Source: Brevundimonas sp. ASV9 (GTDB lineage: Bacteria; Pseudomonadota; Alphaproteobacteria; Caulobacterales; Caulobacteraceae). Taken from it: 51,853 nucleotides of DNA. Shown here piece after piece: positions 1 through 9,053 of the stretch. The first letter of the stretch is position 1. Each line of letters opens with the position of its first letter. Below the pieces are notes generated by a model. The model ran no database searches, was not told the DNA's origin, and saw only the letters and a list, made by a program, of their open reading frames with translations. Position numbers and translations under genes: made by a program. The stretch is from the NCBI RefSeq assembly GCF_016429195.1, contig NZ_JAELUF010000013.1:1-51853 (forward strand), given 5' to 3'.

Positions 1-143
1 TCGCGGACGCCCTGGTTGCTCAAGGCGTCAACGGCGGCGTGATCGCCCTGGACGGCAAGGGCGAAACCAACCTGGCCAAGCCGACCGCCGACGGTGTGCG
101 CGAACCGCTCAACCGCCGCGCGACCATCGACATCAACTTCTAA
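1..143 (+). CDS. OmpA-family protein, C-terminal end (partial)
   Basis: Only the last 46 codons lie in the window; the frame is set by codons starting at base 3 and the TAA stop at 141-143. The residues NRRATIDINF at the very end, after a stretch containing GVREPLNRR, are typical of the end of an OmpA-like peptidoglycan-binding domain, where the Asn-Arg-Arg motif contributes to binding diaminopimelate. The protein would therefore anchor an outer-membrane or periplasmic protein to the cell wall. The N-terminal barrel or lipoprotein part is outside the window, so the subtype cannot be named. A strong terminator follows. Confidence 0.8.
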   Translation, partial: ADALVAQGVNGGVIALDGKGETNLAKPTADGVREPLNRRATIDINF

Positions 144-223
144 GACCCCAAGGGTGCGCCGGTGCGGTTCATCCGGCCCGGCGCTCCCGAGGTCATGAAG
201 TTCGTCGATTCGACAACATCATG

Positions 224-254
224 CCGCCGTCGTCCTTTGGGCGGCGGCGGTTTT
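224..254 (+). terminator. Rho-independent terminator of the OmpA-like gene
   Basis: A 12-bp GC-rich stem (224-235 with 239-250, including three G-T pairs) closes a TTT loop and is followed at once by TTTT (251-254). It lies 80 bases after the stop of the OmpA-like gene. The rest of the gap up to 433 shows nothing convincing. Confidence 0.8.
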
Positions 255-433
255 GGTGCCATAAAGCAACGCCAACCGTCCTGCTTTCCAAAATCCCCGC
301 GACTTAAGCGATTTCAATTGATCGCGTCCAAACTGCGGGACACAAGCATGGCGATGACCCGTAATCACAGACATCTCGGTCGCAGCCGGAGCGCAGAAAT
401 GCACGCCTCGGTGGCGGATAGGGGTTGGGCGTG

Positions 434-1795
434 ATGGTGGATTTGCGATCATCCTCCAGACTTCTGTCGGCAAGACGTCGGCGCAGATATCGGCTTCGTG
501 GCGATGGGGTGCGTCTCGAGGTCCGCCCGAGACTGCAGACGTCGCGCCCTTCGCAGTCGGCGGAGATTTCCGACTTTCCGGCCAAAAGAAAGTTCGGTCC
601 GACCGCCTTGTCGGGTCGTCGCTTCCTGATCGTTTCGGCGCCGTTTGGGCGATTCGGTCCGGTGATGGCCTCGGTTCTTGAGGCGCGGGGCGCCAATGTG
701 AACCGCATGATCTTCAATGCCGGCGACGCGATGAACTGGCGTCGGTCCGGGGGCATTGTGTTCAAGGACACGGCGAAGGCATGGAGCGAAGGGTTGATCG
801 AGTTCGCCTCGGCGTTCACCGACATCATCCTGTTTGGCGAGGCCGGAGAGTACAACCGAGCGGTCCTGGCGGCGTCCGACCGTTTGAAAGCGCGCGTCTG
901 GGTTTTGGAAAACGGCTATTTCCGTCCCGACTGGATCACGGTCGAGCGAAACGGCGTCAATGGCTCGAGCGCCCTGCCGCGGTTCAAGGGCGGCTATCCC
1001 GAGCCTGCGCCACTGCTGCCTGAACCCTTTACGGTCGGAAAAATCCTGCCGCATCACGTCGCCAATATCAGCGCCTACCACACGGTGCAGGTGGCGGGAA
1101 AAGCCCTGTTCCCGAACTACAGCGCGCCTTACGTCTTCTCGCCGCTGGACCAGTGCCTCGGTCACATCCGGCGCTATTTGAGTCTGGCGTTCAGACGGGC
1201 TGACAACTGTGACGCCGACGTCATAAAGGCCAGGGGTGACTTCTTCATCGCGTGTCTGCAGCGCGAGGGCGACGCGCAGCTGCTGCGCTATTCGCGCTAT
1301 TGCGACAACCGCGCCTTCCTCACGGCGGTGATCGCCAGTTTCGCCGCCGAGGCGCCGCCGAAGACGCGTCTGGTCGTGAAGAACCATCCGCTTGATCCTG
1401 GCCTGGTCAATCTGCGCGCCATTACGCTGCGTCTTGCTGAGCAGCATGGCGTCGCCGGCCGTGTCGATTTCATCGATGGCGGCAACCTCGCGGCCCTGTG
1501 CCGCGCCTCGCAGGGCATGGTGGTCAACAACTCCAGCGCCGCCTTGTCGGCGCTGGGCTTCCACACGCCGGTCAAGGTTCTGGGCGACGCCTTCTTCGAC
1601 TTCGAGGGTCTGACCGACCAGAAGCCGCTGGGTCATTTCTGGCGCGCGCCGGAGGCGCCGGATAGCGACCTATTCACACGTTTCCGCGCGCATGTGATCG
1701 CCCAAAGCCAGGTGAACGGCAATTATCATGAGCCGCACGCCATCGTGCCGACGGCGAACGGCATCGCGGACATTTTTGAGCGGGCGTCAGCCTAG
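434..1795 (+). CDS. KpsS/LipB-like capsule polysaccharide transferase
   Basis: A 453-residue protein resembling the KpsS (HopS/LipB, Capsule_synth) family, which adds beta-linked Kdo residues to a lipid anchor in group 2 capsule assembly at the inner face of the inner membrane. The sequence shows RFLIVSAPFGRF near residue 60, LVVKNHPLDP in the second half, and a C-terminal block with VNNSSAALSALG followed by TPVKVLGDAFFDFEGLT, the region that binds the nucleotide sugar in this family. The first 55 or so residues are Arg/Ser-rich and unlike the family core. The ATG at 434 is chosen; an in-frame TTG at 425 is possible. No kpsC, kpsF, kpsM, kpsT or other capsule gene lies nearby, so its acceptor is unknown. 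Confidence 0.75.
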   Translation: MVDLRSSSRLLSARRRRRYRLRGDGVRLEVRPRLQTSRPSQSAEISDFPAKRKFGPTALSGRRFLIVSAPFGRFGPVMASVLEARGANVNRMIFNAGDAMNWRRSGGIVFKDTAKAWSEGLIEFASAFTDIILFGEAGEYNRAVLAASDRLKARVWVLENGYFRPDWITVERNGVNGSSALPRFKGGYPEPAPLLPEPFTVGKILPHHVANISAYHTVQVAGKALFPNYSAPYVFSPLDQCLGHIRRYLSLAFRRADNCDADVIKARGDFFIACLQREGDAQLLRYSRYCDNRAFLTAVIASFAAEAPPKTRLVVKNHPLDPGLVNLRAITLRLAEQHGVAGRVDFIDGGNLAALCRASQGMVVNNSSAALSALGFHTPVKVLGDAFFDFEGLTDQKPLGHFWRAPEAPDSDLFTRFRAHVIAQSQVNGNYHEPHAIVPTANGIADIFERASA

Positions 1796-1966
1796 CTCAG
1801 CCCCGCAAGGTGTGGCGCCCAGACCACCCTCTGTCTCTGTCATATTGCTGTTACATAACTGTCGCCCAAGATTTCAACATCGGCCCTAGAGGGGGCTGGA
1901 TTGCGACAGGCGATGGACGTCTGCCGCCCAAAGGCCATCGGCGCCGTCCATCTGGGGATAGATGTA

Positions 1967-4480
1967 ATGACTACTCGTAAAAGCCTGATCTGGGCGACCA
2001 CCGCCCTTGCCGGCTCGCTGGTCTTCGCCGGCGCCGCCTCCGCCCAATCGACCGGCACCGAAGCGACCGAAGTCGGTGAAGTCGTCGTCACCGGGGTTCG
2101 CGGACAGCGCACGATTGAGGGGCTTGCTACCGCCGAGACCGTCGCCAAAACGCGCAACACCATCGGCCAGGAGTTCATCGCGACCCAGTCGGCCGGCCAA
2201 ACCATTCTTCAGACTCTCAACCTGACCCCGGGCCTCAGCTTCACCAACGCCGACCCCTATGGTTCGTCGGGCGGCAACATCCGCCTGCGCGGCTTCGACG
2301 GCAACCGCGTGTCGCTGACGTTTGACGGCATCCCGCTGAACGACACCGGCAACTATGCCACCTACACCAACCAACAATTGGACCCGGAGCTGATCGAACG
2401 CGCCTCGATCAACACGGGCTCGACCGACGTCGATAGCCCCACCGCCTCGGCGACCGGCGGCACCATCAACTACGTCACGCGCCGCCCGGCCGCCGATTTT
2501 GGCGGCTGGCTGCAAGGTTCGCTGGGCGACTTCAGCTACAATCGCATCATGGGCTTGATCGATACCGGCGCCGTTGGTCCTTGGGGCACCTCGGCCTGGT
2601 TCGCCGCTTCGCACCAGAAGTATGACAAGTTCAAAGGTATCGGCGAGCTCGAAAAGACCCAATACAACGCCCGTATTTATCAGCCGCTGCGCGACAACGG
2701 CGACTTCATCTCGCTGGCGGCTCACTGGAACGAGAACCGCAACAACAACTACAATGGCCCGAACCTGGCCACCGCAACCGGCTTCTGCGACGTTGCACGC
2801 ACCCAGGTCTGCGTCAGCGACGTTGAAACCAGCCCGTTCGGCTGGGGTGTCGATTTCGATCGCACCTACACCGCACCGACGGTTCGTGCTGGCGTAGCGG
2901 ATGTAGATACCAACGGCGCCAACTACTGGGGTCTGCGCATCAACCCGTCCGACACCGGCAACATCCGCGGTCAGTCGCGCTTCACCTTGGCTGACGGCCT
3001 GATCCTGACGATCGACCCGTCGTTCTCGTACACCCTGGCCAATGGCGGCTCGCAACAAACGGTGCTGGCCGAGAACGACCTGTTGCTGCGTGGCACCCGT
3101 ACGACGGGCGGCGTCGACCTGAATGGCGACGGCGACATCCTGGACCGCGTTCGCGTCATGACGCCGTCCAACACCCACACCCAGCGCTATACCCTGAACA
3201 GCTCGCTGATCTGGGACCTGAACGACCATCACCGTCTGCGCGCCGCCTATGCGCTGGATTGGGGTCGTCACCGCCAGACCGGTCTTTACGGCCGCATCGA
3301 CTTCTCGAACCCGACGAACCCGAGCTTCGTGGACGAGTTCGGCGGCCTGAAGGAAGAGGGCAACCGGGTCGTGAATCTGGACGGCTTCGCCCTGCGCTCG
3401 CGTGACCGCCTGTCCTATGCCGAACTGAACCAGTTCTCGGTCGAGTACATCGGTCGCTTCCTGGATGAAGCTCTGACCGTGAATATCGGCGTCCGTGCGC
3501 CATTCTTCTCGCGCGAACTCAACCAGTTCTGCTACACGCAGAACGCCTCTTCCAACGTGATCTGCACCTCGGAAGTGCCGGCGACGACCTTGGCCAACGG
3601 CAACGTGACCTTCGCGGGTCGTGGAACCACCCAATACGTGGCTCCGTACTCGCGCACCGTGAAGTACGACGACGTCCTGCCGAACGTCGGCGCCACCTAT
3701 AAGTTCGGCGGCGCTCAGTCGATCTACGCCAGCTATTCGGAGTCGCTTTCGGCGCCGCGCACGGACAGCCTCTATGCGGCGACCCGCCTGGCGGACGGCT
3801 CGATCGGCAATCCGACTGTGCAGCCGGAGACGTCCAAGAACATTGATTTCGGCTACCGCTACACGGCGGGCACGCTGATTGCTCAGGCTTCGGGCTTCTT
3901 CAACCAGTTCGACAACCGTATCGTCAGCACCTTCGAGCCGGATCTGGATCAGTTCGTCGATCGCAACGTGGGTTCGGTTGAATCCAAGGGTGTTGAAATC
4001 TCGGTGGGTTGGTCGCCGATCCAGGCGCTAAGCCTCTACGGTTCGGCCTCGTTCCTGGATAGCGAACTGCAAGACGACTATGTCTATGATCGCGCAGGCA
4101 ACCGCCTTCAGACCAAGGGCAAGAAGCAGGTTGAAACCCCCGACCAGATGTACTCGCTGCGTGCGTCTTACCAGTTCAACGACATCTTCTCGGCCGGCAT
4201 CCAAGGTAAATACACCGGAGAGCGTTGGGTCACGGACGTCAATGATCTCAAGGTCGACGCCTACACCGTGGTCGATCTGGACGCCCGTTTCGACTTTGCC
4301 TCGCTGGGCTTCGAAGGCACCTATCTGCAGTTCAACGTCACCAACCTGTTCGATGAGCAGTACTACAGCACCTTGGGCACTCGCGCGTCGGGCACCCCTG
4401 GCCAACTGGGTTACAGTCGCTCGTTCGCCGGCGTCGGCGCGCCTCGCACCATGATGGCGACCCTGCGTTACGCCTTCTAA
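1967..4480 (+). CDS. TonB-dependent outer-membrane receptor (FecA-like)
   Basis: An 837-residue receptor for active uptake of a siderophore or other large ligand across the outer membrane. Residues 1-28 are a clean signal peptide (MTTRKSLIWA... ending ASAQS). A TonB-box-like GEVVVTGVR follows, then a plug domain with LNLTPGLSF, IRLRGFDG and ATGGTINYVTRRP, then a 22-strand-type barrel with many aromatic residues. The last residue is Phe in MATLRYAF, the signal recognised by the BAM complex. The ATG at 1967 is preferred over upstream in-frame starts because it puts the signal peptide at the N-terminus. The ligand cannot be told from sequence; no FecI/FecR pair is adjacent. A terminator follows 25 bases after the stop. 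Confidence 0.92.
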   Translation: MTTRKSLIWATTALAGSLVFAGAASAQSTGTEATEVGEVVVTGVRGQRTIEGLATAETVAKTRNTIGQEFIATQSAGQTILQTLNLTPGLSFTNADPYGSSGGNIRLRGFDGNRVSLTFDGIPLNDTGNYATYTNQQLDPELIERASINTGSTDVDSPTASATGGTINYVTRRPAADFGGWLQGSLGDFSYNRIMGLIDTGAVGPWGTSAWFAASHQKYDKFKGIGELEKTQYNARIYQPLRDNGDFISLAAHWNENRNNNYNGPNLATATGFCDVARTQVCVSDVETSPFGWGVDFDRTYTAPTVRAGVADVDTNGANYWGLRINPSDTGNIRGQSRFTLADGLILTIDPSFSYTLANGGSQQTVLAENDLLLRGTRTTGGVDLNGDGDILDRVRVMTPSNTHTQRYTLNSSLIWDLNDHHRLRAAYALDWGRHRQTGLYGRIDFSNPTNPSFVDEFGGLKEEGNRVVNLDGFALRSRDRLSYAELNQFSVEYIGRFLDEALTVNIGVRAPFFSRELNQFCYTQNASSNVICTSEVPATTLANGNVTFAGRGTTQYVAPYSRTVKYDDVLPNVGATYKFGGAQSIYASYSESLSAPRTDSLYAATRLADGSIGNPTVQPETSKNIDFGYRYTAGTLIAQASGFFNQFDNRIVSTFEPDLDQFVDRNVGSVESKGVEISVGWSPIQALSLYGSASFLDSELQDDYVYDRAGNRLQTKGKKQVETPDQMYSLRASYQFNDIFSAGIQGKYTGERWVTDVNDLKVDAYTVVDLDARFDFASLGFEGTYLQFNVTNLFDEQYYSTLGTRASGTPGQLGYSRSFAGVGAPRTMMATLRYAF

Positions 4481-4504
4481 GGCTCAGCCAGACTGAAGCG
4501 ACGA

Positions 4505-4534
4505 AGGGCGGTCCGTTCGCGGGCCGCCCTTTTT
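4505..4534 (+). terminator. Rho-independent terminator after the TonB receptor
   Basis: An 11-bp stem (4505-4515 with 4520-4530, one G-T pair) closes a TTCG tetraloop, an especially stable loop in RNA, and is followed by TTTTT. It separates the receptor from aguA. Confidence 0.9.
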
Positions 4535-4612
4535 CGTGGCTGACGTTGAAGTCGGGGGCGCTTGGGGCCATATGGCGCGGCTCCGAGTTCGGCCCTTCTT
4601 GAGGACGCCTGC

Positions 4613-5632
4613 ATGACCGATCCGACTGCTGCCGCCATCCCCGCGGAATGGGCGCCGCACCGCGCCATGTGGGTGGGTTGGCCCAGCCATGCGGAATATT
4701 GGTTCGAGGCGCTGGAACAGGCGCAGAACGAGGTCGAAGGGCTGGTGCGGGCGTTGGCCGGGCCGGGGCGCGAGCAGGTCAAGCTGATGGTCGGCAAGGC
4801 CGAGGCCTTGGCCGACGCGAAGGCGCGCTTTGCGGGCGTGGCGAATGTCGAAGTCGTGGCCGGCGAGTTCGGAGACGTCTGGCTGCGCGACACCGGGCCG
4901 ATCTTTGGCGCGGGATCCAGGACGGCCGCCGCCTTCAAGTTCAACGGCTGGGGCGGCAAATACGACATGCCGGGCGACGACCTGGTCGCCGGCCAGATCG
5001 GCCGACATGCGGGCGTTGACCTAACCTGGAACGACTTTGTCATGGAGGGCGGGTCGCTGGATCACGACGGGGAGGGGACCGTCCTGACCACGCGCCAATG
5101 CCTGCTGAACCCAAACCGCAATCCGGCCTGGCACCAGGATGAGGCCGTCGCGGCGGCGGCGCTGGAGAAGGCGGTCGGCGCCAAGGTGGTGGTGTGGCTG
5201 GGCGACGGTTTGCTGAACGATCACACCGACGGGCACGTCGATAATCTGGCGCGGTTCGTCGCGCCGGGCGTGGTCGCCTGCCCGGTCGCCTGGGGCACGA
5301 ACGACGTCAACGCCGACGTCTATGACGCGACGGCGCGCGATCTGGCTGCCGTGACCGATGCGGCGGGCCGTCGGCTGAAGGTCGTGCGCATCCCGTCGCC
5401 GGGCTTGGTGCTGGACGAGGACGAACGCCCGATCCCGGCCAGCCACATGAACTTCCTGATCGCCAATGGCGCCGTGGTCGTGCCCACCTATGGCGATGCG
5501 CGCGCCGCCGACATGGCCTGTCAGGCGTTGAAGGACGCCTTCCCCGATCGCGAGATCATTCCGCTGCCGTCCAACGCCGTCCTGACCGGCGGCGGCTCGT
5601 TCCATTGCATCTCCCAGCAGGAGCCCGCATGA
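4613..5632 (+). CDS. aguA: agmatine deiminase
   Basis: A 339-residue cytosolic enzyme that converts agmatine to N-carbamoylputrescine and ammonia, the first step of the arginine-decarboxylase route to putrescine. It shows the family motifs in order: WVGWPSH near residue 20, GDVWLRDTGP (substrate-binding Asp), MEGGSLDHDG, DHTDGHVDN with the catalytic His, and GGGSFHC with the nucleophile Cys at residue 332. The ATG at 4613 is chosen: it gives the usual N-terminus and has GAGG about 10 bases upstream. The stop overlaps the start of aguB (ATGA at 5629-5632), so the two genes are translationally coupled. Confidence 0.95.
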   Translation: MTDPTAAAIPAEWAPHRAMWVGWPSHAEYWFEALEQAQNEVEGLVRALAGPGREQVKLMVGKAEALADAKARFAGVANVEVVAGEFGDVWLRDTGPIFGAGSRTAAAFKFNGWGGKYDMPGDDLVAGQIGRHAGVDLTWNDFVMEGGSLDHDGEGTVLTTRQCLLNPNRNPAWHQDEAVAAAALEKAVGAKVVVWLGDGLLNDHTDGHVDNLARFVAPGVVACPVAWGTNDVNADVYDATARDLAAVTDAAGRRLKVVRIPSPGLVLDEDERPIPASHMNFLIANGAVVVPTYGDARAADMACQALKDAFPDREIIPLPSNAVLTGGGSFHCISQQEPA

Positions 5633-6492
5633 CCCGCAACATCACCGTCGCCGGCATCCAGACCTCGTACGGCGAGGACATGCAGGCGAACATCGACAAG
5701 ACCATCGCCTTCGTGCGCGAGGCGGCGGGGCGGGGCGCGCAGGTAATCCTGCCGTCGGAGCTGTTCCAGGGGCCGTATTTCTGCGTGTCACAGGAAGAGC
5801 ACTGGTTCAGCCAGGCCTATGAGTGGCGCGAACATCCGTGTGTTGTGGCCATGGCGCCGGTGGCCAAGGAACTGGGCGTGGCGATTCCGGTCTCGATCTT
5901 CGAAAAGGACGGGCCGCAGTATTACAATTCGCTGGTCATGCTGGACGCGGACGGCGAGGCGCTGGGGGTCTATCGCAAGAGCCATATCCCCGACGGCCCC
6001 GGCTATCAGGAGAAATACTATTTCCGGCCGGGCGACACGGGCTTCAAGGTCTGGAAGACGCGCTTCGGCAAGGTCGGGGTTGGGATCTGCTGGGACCAGT
6101 GGTTCCCGGAAGCGGCGCGGGCGATGATGCTAATGGGCGCCGATGTCCTGATGTATCCGACCGCCATCGGCACCGAGCCGCATGATGCGACCCTACACAC
6201 GGCCGAGCCGTGGCGGCGCGCCATGCAGGGACACGCGGTGTCCAACGCCGTGCCGGTCGTCGGCGCCAACCGTATCGGCCATGAGCGCGTGACCGAGGTC
6301 GGCCAGACCTTCTACGGCCATTCCTTTATCGCCGATCAGCAGGGCGAACTGGTCGAGCAATTGGGCGCCGAGGAGGAGGGGGTGCTGGTGCACCGCTTCG
6401 ATCTGGACGAGCTGGACAAATACCGCGCGGCCTGGGGCTTCTTCCGCGATCGGCGGACGGACCTGTATGGGGCGCTGACGGGTAAGGGCTGA
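5629..6492 (+). CDS. aguB: N-carbamoylputrescine amidase
   Basis: A 287-residue member of the nitrilase/C-N hydrolase superfamily that hydrolyses N-carbamoylputrescine to putrescine, CO2 and ammonia, completing the pathway begun by AguA. The catalytic triad is visible: Glu in LPSELFQG, Lys in YRKSHIPDGPGY and Cys in GVGICWDQWFPEAAR. The length and the tyrosine-rich segment EKYYFRPGD fit AguB rather than a general nitrilase. It starts at 5629, inside the aguA stop. Putrescine and spermidine are major alphaproteobacterial polyamines. Confidence 0.95.
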   Translation: MTRNITVAGIQTSYGEDMQANIDKTIAFVREAAGRGAQVILPSELFQGPYFCVSQEEHWFSQAYEWREHPCVVAMAPVAKELGVAIPVSIFEKDGPQYYNSLVMLDADGEALGVYRKSHIPDGPGYQEKYYFRPGDTGFKVWKTRFGKVGVGICWDQWFPEAARAMMLMGADVLMYPTAIGTEPHDATLHTAEPWRRAMQGHAVSNAVPVVGANRIGHERVTEVGQTFYGHSFIADQQGELVEQLGAEEEGVLVHRFDLDELDKYRAAWGFFRDRRTDLYGALTGKG

Positions 6493-6493
6493 T

Positions 6494-7234
6494 CTAGCCC
6501 CGCATCGCCTCGACCGCTGCGACCAGTCGGTCGAGGTCCGCCTGCGTCGAAAGCCGGTGATCGCCGCCCTCGATCAGGTCCAGGCGCACGTCGCCGCCCG
6601 TCAGACGTTCGACCAGCTCGACCTGATGTCGCCAGGGCACGACGTCGTCGGCGCGGCCTTGCAGGATGTGAACCGGCGCGGCGACGTCGATCACGCCGTC
6701 CAGCAGCAGCCAGTTGCGCGCTTCCTCGAACATGCGCCGCGTCAGGACATATTCGCCCAGACCCTCCTCGACGATCAGGGTTTCGCCCTCGCGCAGGATG
6801 GCCTGACGCTCGTGGTCCGCCAGGCCGGGCCACATCAGCCGCTCGGTGAAGTCCTGGGCCGGATTGACTAGGACCAGGCCCTTGATCCGGTCCGGCCGCG
6901 CCAGGGTCGCCAGCAGCGAGACCCAGCCGCCCATCGAGGAGCCGACCGGAATGATCGGGCCGGAAAGACTGTCGATCAGGGCGACGGCGTCCTCGCGCCA
7001 GCGGCCGATGGTGGCCTGTCTCCAGTCGCCGGAGGACTGGCCGTGGGCGAAATGGTCGTAGCGGACGAAGTTCCAGCCGCGTTCGCGCGCGGCGACGTCC
7101 AGGGCCAGGGCCTTGGTCCCCTCCATGTCCGAACGGAAGCCGCCGACCCAGATCACGGTCGGGCCGTCGCCGTCGACGCGTTTGAAGGCCAGGGTTTCGC
7201 CGTCGGGGCGGGAGAGGTGCTGGATGTCGCTCAT
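6494..7234 (-). CDS. alpha/beta hydrolase (ABHD10-like)
   Basis: A 246-residue alpha/beta-hydrolase-fold esterase or thioesterase. It shows VIWVGGFRSDM (oxyanion-hole strand), the nucleophile elbow GSSMGGW near residue 100, an acidic residue in GRADDVVP and the catalytic His in GGDHRLS near the end. The spacing and the WVGGFRSDM segment are like bacterial relatives of ABHD10-type depalmitoylases/acyl-glucuronide esterases, but the substrate is not known. The start at 7234 is chosen over one 27 codons upstream because that extension is not family-like and would overlap the promoter of the divergent GT9 gene. It is convergent with aguB, with one base between the two stops. Confidence 0.8.
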   Translation of the reverse strand: MSDIQHLSRPDGETLAFKRVDGDGPTVIWVGGFRSDMEGTKALALDVAARERGWNFVRYDHFAHGQSSGDWRQATIGRWREDAVALIDSLSGPIIPVGSSMGGWVSLLATLARPDRIKGLVLVNPAQDFTERLMWPGLADHERQAILREGETLIVEEGLGEYVLTRRMFEEARNWLLLDGVIDVAAPVHILQGRADDVVPWRHQVELVERLTGGDVRLDLIEGGDHRLSTQADLDRLVAAVEAMRG

Positions 7235-7305
7235 GCGGATGTTCTGCCCGGACTTTCCGCCGTCGTCACCCTTGACCGCGACGCGCGATGGCGGAACACA
7301 GACCC

Positions 7306-8283
7306 ATGTCCGCACCCCAGGTCCTGTTCGTCACCTCCAACCGCATCGGCGACTGCGTCATCTCGTCGGGCGTGATCCGCGAGATCGCGCGTCAGGTCCC
7401 GGGGGCCGAGATCACCGTCGCCTGCGGCCGGCCGCCCGCGCCCTTCTTCCGCAATGCGCCCGGCGTGGTGCGCACCATCGTGCTCGACAAGAAGAAGCTG
7501 TCTGGCCACTGGCTCGATCTGTGGAAACAGGTCGTCGGCACGCGCTGGGACCTGGTCATAGACATCCGGGGTTCGGCGCTCAGCTATCTGATCCCCACGA
7601 AGCGGCGCATCGTCTATAACCGCTCGTGGGAGACGGGCCTGCGCAAGGTCGAGATGGTGTCGCGGCTGATGGGTTCGCCGACGCCGCTGGATCCCGAAAT
7701 CTTCCTGGACGATCAGGCGCGGGCCCAGGCCGCCGCCGTGATCGATCCGCAGCTGGCGGGCGGCGCGGGTCCCGGCCCGATAATCGCTCTGGCCCCCATC
7801 GCGCACCAGCCGGGCAAGAGCTGGCCTGCCGATCGTTGGGGCGCCCTGGTCGAGAAGCTGAAAGCCGAGCCGCGCTTCGACGGCTGGCGCTTTATGCCGG
7901 TGGGCGGACCGGGCGACCGGCCGCCCGCGACCCCGGCTCTGGAAGCTGCTGGCCATGCCGAGCAAGGAGGGCGCGGCATCGATTTCGTCGGCAAGGGCGA
8001 CATCCTGGCCTCGGCCGCCGCCATCGATCGGGCCGATCTGTTCGTCGGCAACGATTCGGGTCTGATGCACGTGTCGGCGGCGCTGGGCCGGCCGACCCTG
8101 GGTCTGTTCGGTCCGACCGAGTGGTGGCTGTATGGACCGTGGGGATCCAAGACGCGCACGGCGGCGTCCAACGAGACGCGCGGCCAGTTCGCGCCGATCG
8201 AGGACCTGACGGTGGATCACGTCTTCGACGCGGTGCTGGCGCTGCATGACGCCTACATCGTCGAAACGCCTGCGAACCCTTGA
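7306..8283 (+). CDS. glycosyltransferase family 9 (heptosyltransferase-like)
   Basis: A 325-residue GT-B-fold glycosyltransferase of the family that adds heptoses to the lipopolysaccharide inner core at the cytoplasmic face. The N-terminal domain begins LFVTSNRIGDCVISSGVI, the usual GT9 opening in which an Asp acts as base. The C-terminal domain shows PGKSWPADRWGAL and then LFVGNDSGLMHVSAALGRPTLGLFGPT, the ADP-sugar-binding block. The ATG at 7306 is chosen over one six codons upstream because it starts at the conserved N-terminus. No other LPS-core genes are adjacent, so the acceptor sugar is open. Confidence 0.85.
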   Translation: MSAPQVLFVTSNRIGDCVISSGVIREIARQVPGAEITVACGRPPAPFFRNAPGVVRTIVLDKKKLSGHWLDLWKQVVGTRWDLVIDIRGSALSYLIPTKRRIVYNRSWETGLRKVEMVSRLMGSPTPLDPEIFLDDQARAQAAAVIDPQLAGGAGPGPIIALAPIAHQPGKSWPADRWGALVEKLKAEPRFDGWRFMPVGGPGDRPPATPALEAAGHAEQGGRGIDFVGKGDILASAAAIDRADLFVGNDSGLMHVSAALGRPTLGLFGPTEWWLYGPWGSKTRTAASNETRGQFAPIEDLTVDHVFDAVLALHDAYIVETPANP

Positions 8284-8383
8284 AAAATCGGGGCTCGCGG
8301 CGCATATTGCCGGCCTTGAGGGGAACGTGGCGATCGCCGCGTGCATTCGCTCATCACGACACACGCCTTCTCTGACCACATAA

Positions 8384-8399
8384 GGAAACGACGCCCATT
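8384..8399 (+). promoter_or_regulatory. Shine-Dalgarno and AUU start of infC
   Basis: GGAA begins at 8384 and ATT occupies 8397-8399. This spacing suits the ATT and not the ATG 12 bases further on. Because IF-3 itself discriminates against AUU, this arrangement is the known autoregulatory design for infC; here it is inferred from spacing and from the conserved protein N-terminus. Confidence 0.7.
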
Positions 8400-8930
8400 C
8401 GCCGTCCCATGCAAGCGCCACCCGTGAAAGACGGGCCGCGTATGAACCAGGATATCCGCGCCCCTCGCGTTCTGCTCATCGACCAGAACGGCGAAAAACA
8501 GGGCGTCATGCCCACCTCCGCTGCTCTGGAAGCCGCCGAGGAAGCCGGGATGGACCTGGTCGAGATCGTCTCCACCTCCGAGCCGCCGGTGGCCAAGATC
8601 CTCGATTACGGCAAGCACCGTTTCCAGGAACAGAAGAAGAAGGCCGAGCAGCGCAAGCGCCAGAAGGTCGTCGAGTTGAAGGAGATCAAACTCCGTCCGA
8701 ACATCGACACCCACGACTATGAGGTGAAGGCCAAGGCCATGCACCGCTTCTTCGAGGAAGGCGACAAGGTCAAGGTCACCCTGCGCTTCCGCGGTCGTGA
8801 AATGGCCCACCCCGAACTGGGCATGAAGCTGCTGAACAAGGTCCAGGCCGACTTCGACGAGGTCGCCAAGGTCGAGTTCTCGCCCAAGATGGAAGGCCGC
8901 CAGATGATTATGATCCTGGCCCCGCGCTGA
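8397..8930 (+). CDS. infC: translation initiation factor IF-3, probable AUU start
   Basis: IF-3 binds the 30S subunit, prevents premature 50S joining and checks start-codon choice. The protein matches both domains: N-domain with [15 protein letters not shown] and [20 protein letters not shown], basic linker, and C-domain with [14 protein letters not shown]. The first ATG is at 8409, but the only Shine-Dalgarno (AAGGAA, 8382-8387) is about 21 bases from it. An in-frame ATT at 8397 sits 9 bases after that site and opens with the residues RRPMQAPP, matching the IRRP-type N-terminus of alphaproteobacterial IF-3. AUU starts underlie IF-3 autocontrol in E. coli. The product would be 177 residues; a terminator follows. 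Confidence 0.9.
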   Translation: MRRPMQAPPVKDGPRMNQDIRAPRVLLIDQNGEKQGVMPTSAALEAAEEAGMDLVEIVSTSEPPVAKILDYGKHRFQEQKKKAEQRKRQKVVELKEIKLRPNIDTHDYEVKAKAMHRFFEEGDKVKVTLRFRGREMAHPELGMKLLNKVQADFDEVAKVEFSPKMEGRQMIMILAPR

Positions 8931-8954
8931 TCGCGATCCATCGCTGAATATGAA

Positions 8955-8984
8955 ACGCCTCGGTCCCCCGACCGGGGCGTTTTT
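8955..8984 (+). terminator. Rho-independent terminator after infC
   Basis: An 11-bp stem (8955-8965 with 8970-8980, one T-G pair) closes a CCCC loop and runs into TTTTT, 24 bases after the infC stop. infC is therefore transcribed separately from rpmI-rplT, which lie 3.6 kb downstream. Confidence 0.9.
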
Positions 8985-9053
8985 CGTTTCCACATCTGAC
9001 GCTTGCGCAAATCCGCTTCTTCTGGTTGAGCGTAGCCTTGAGTGGGGGCTTTC

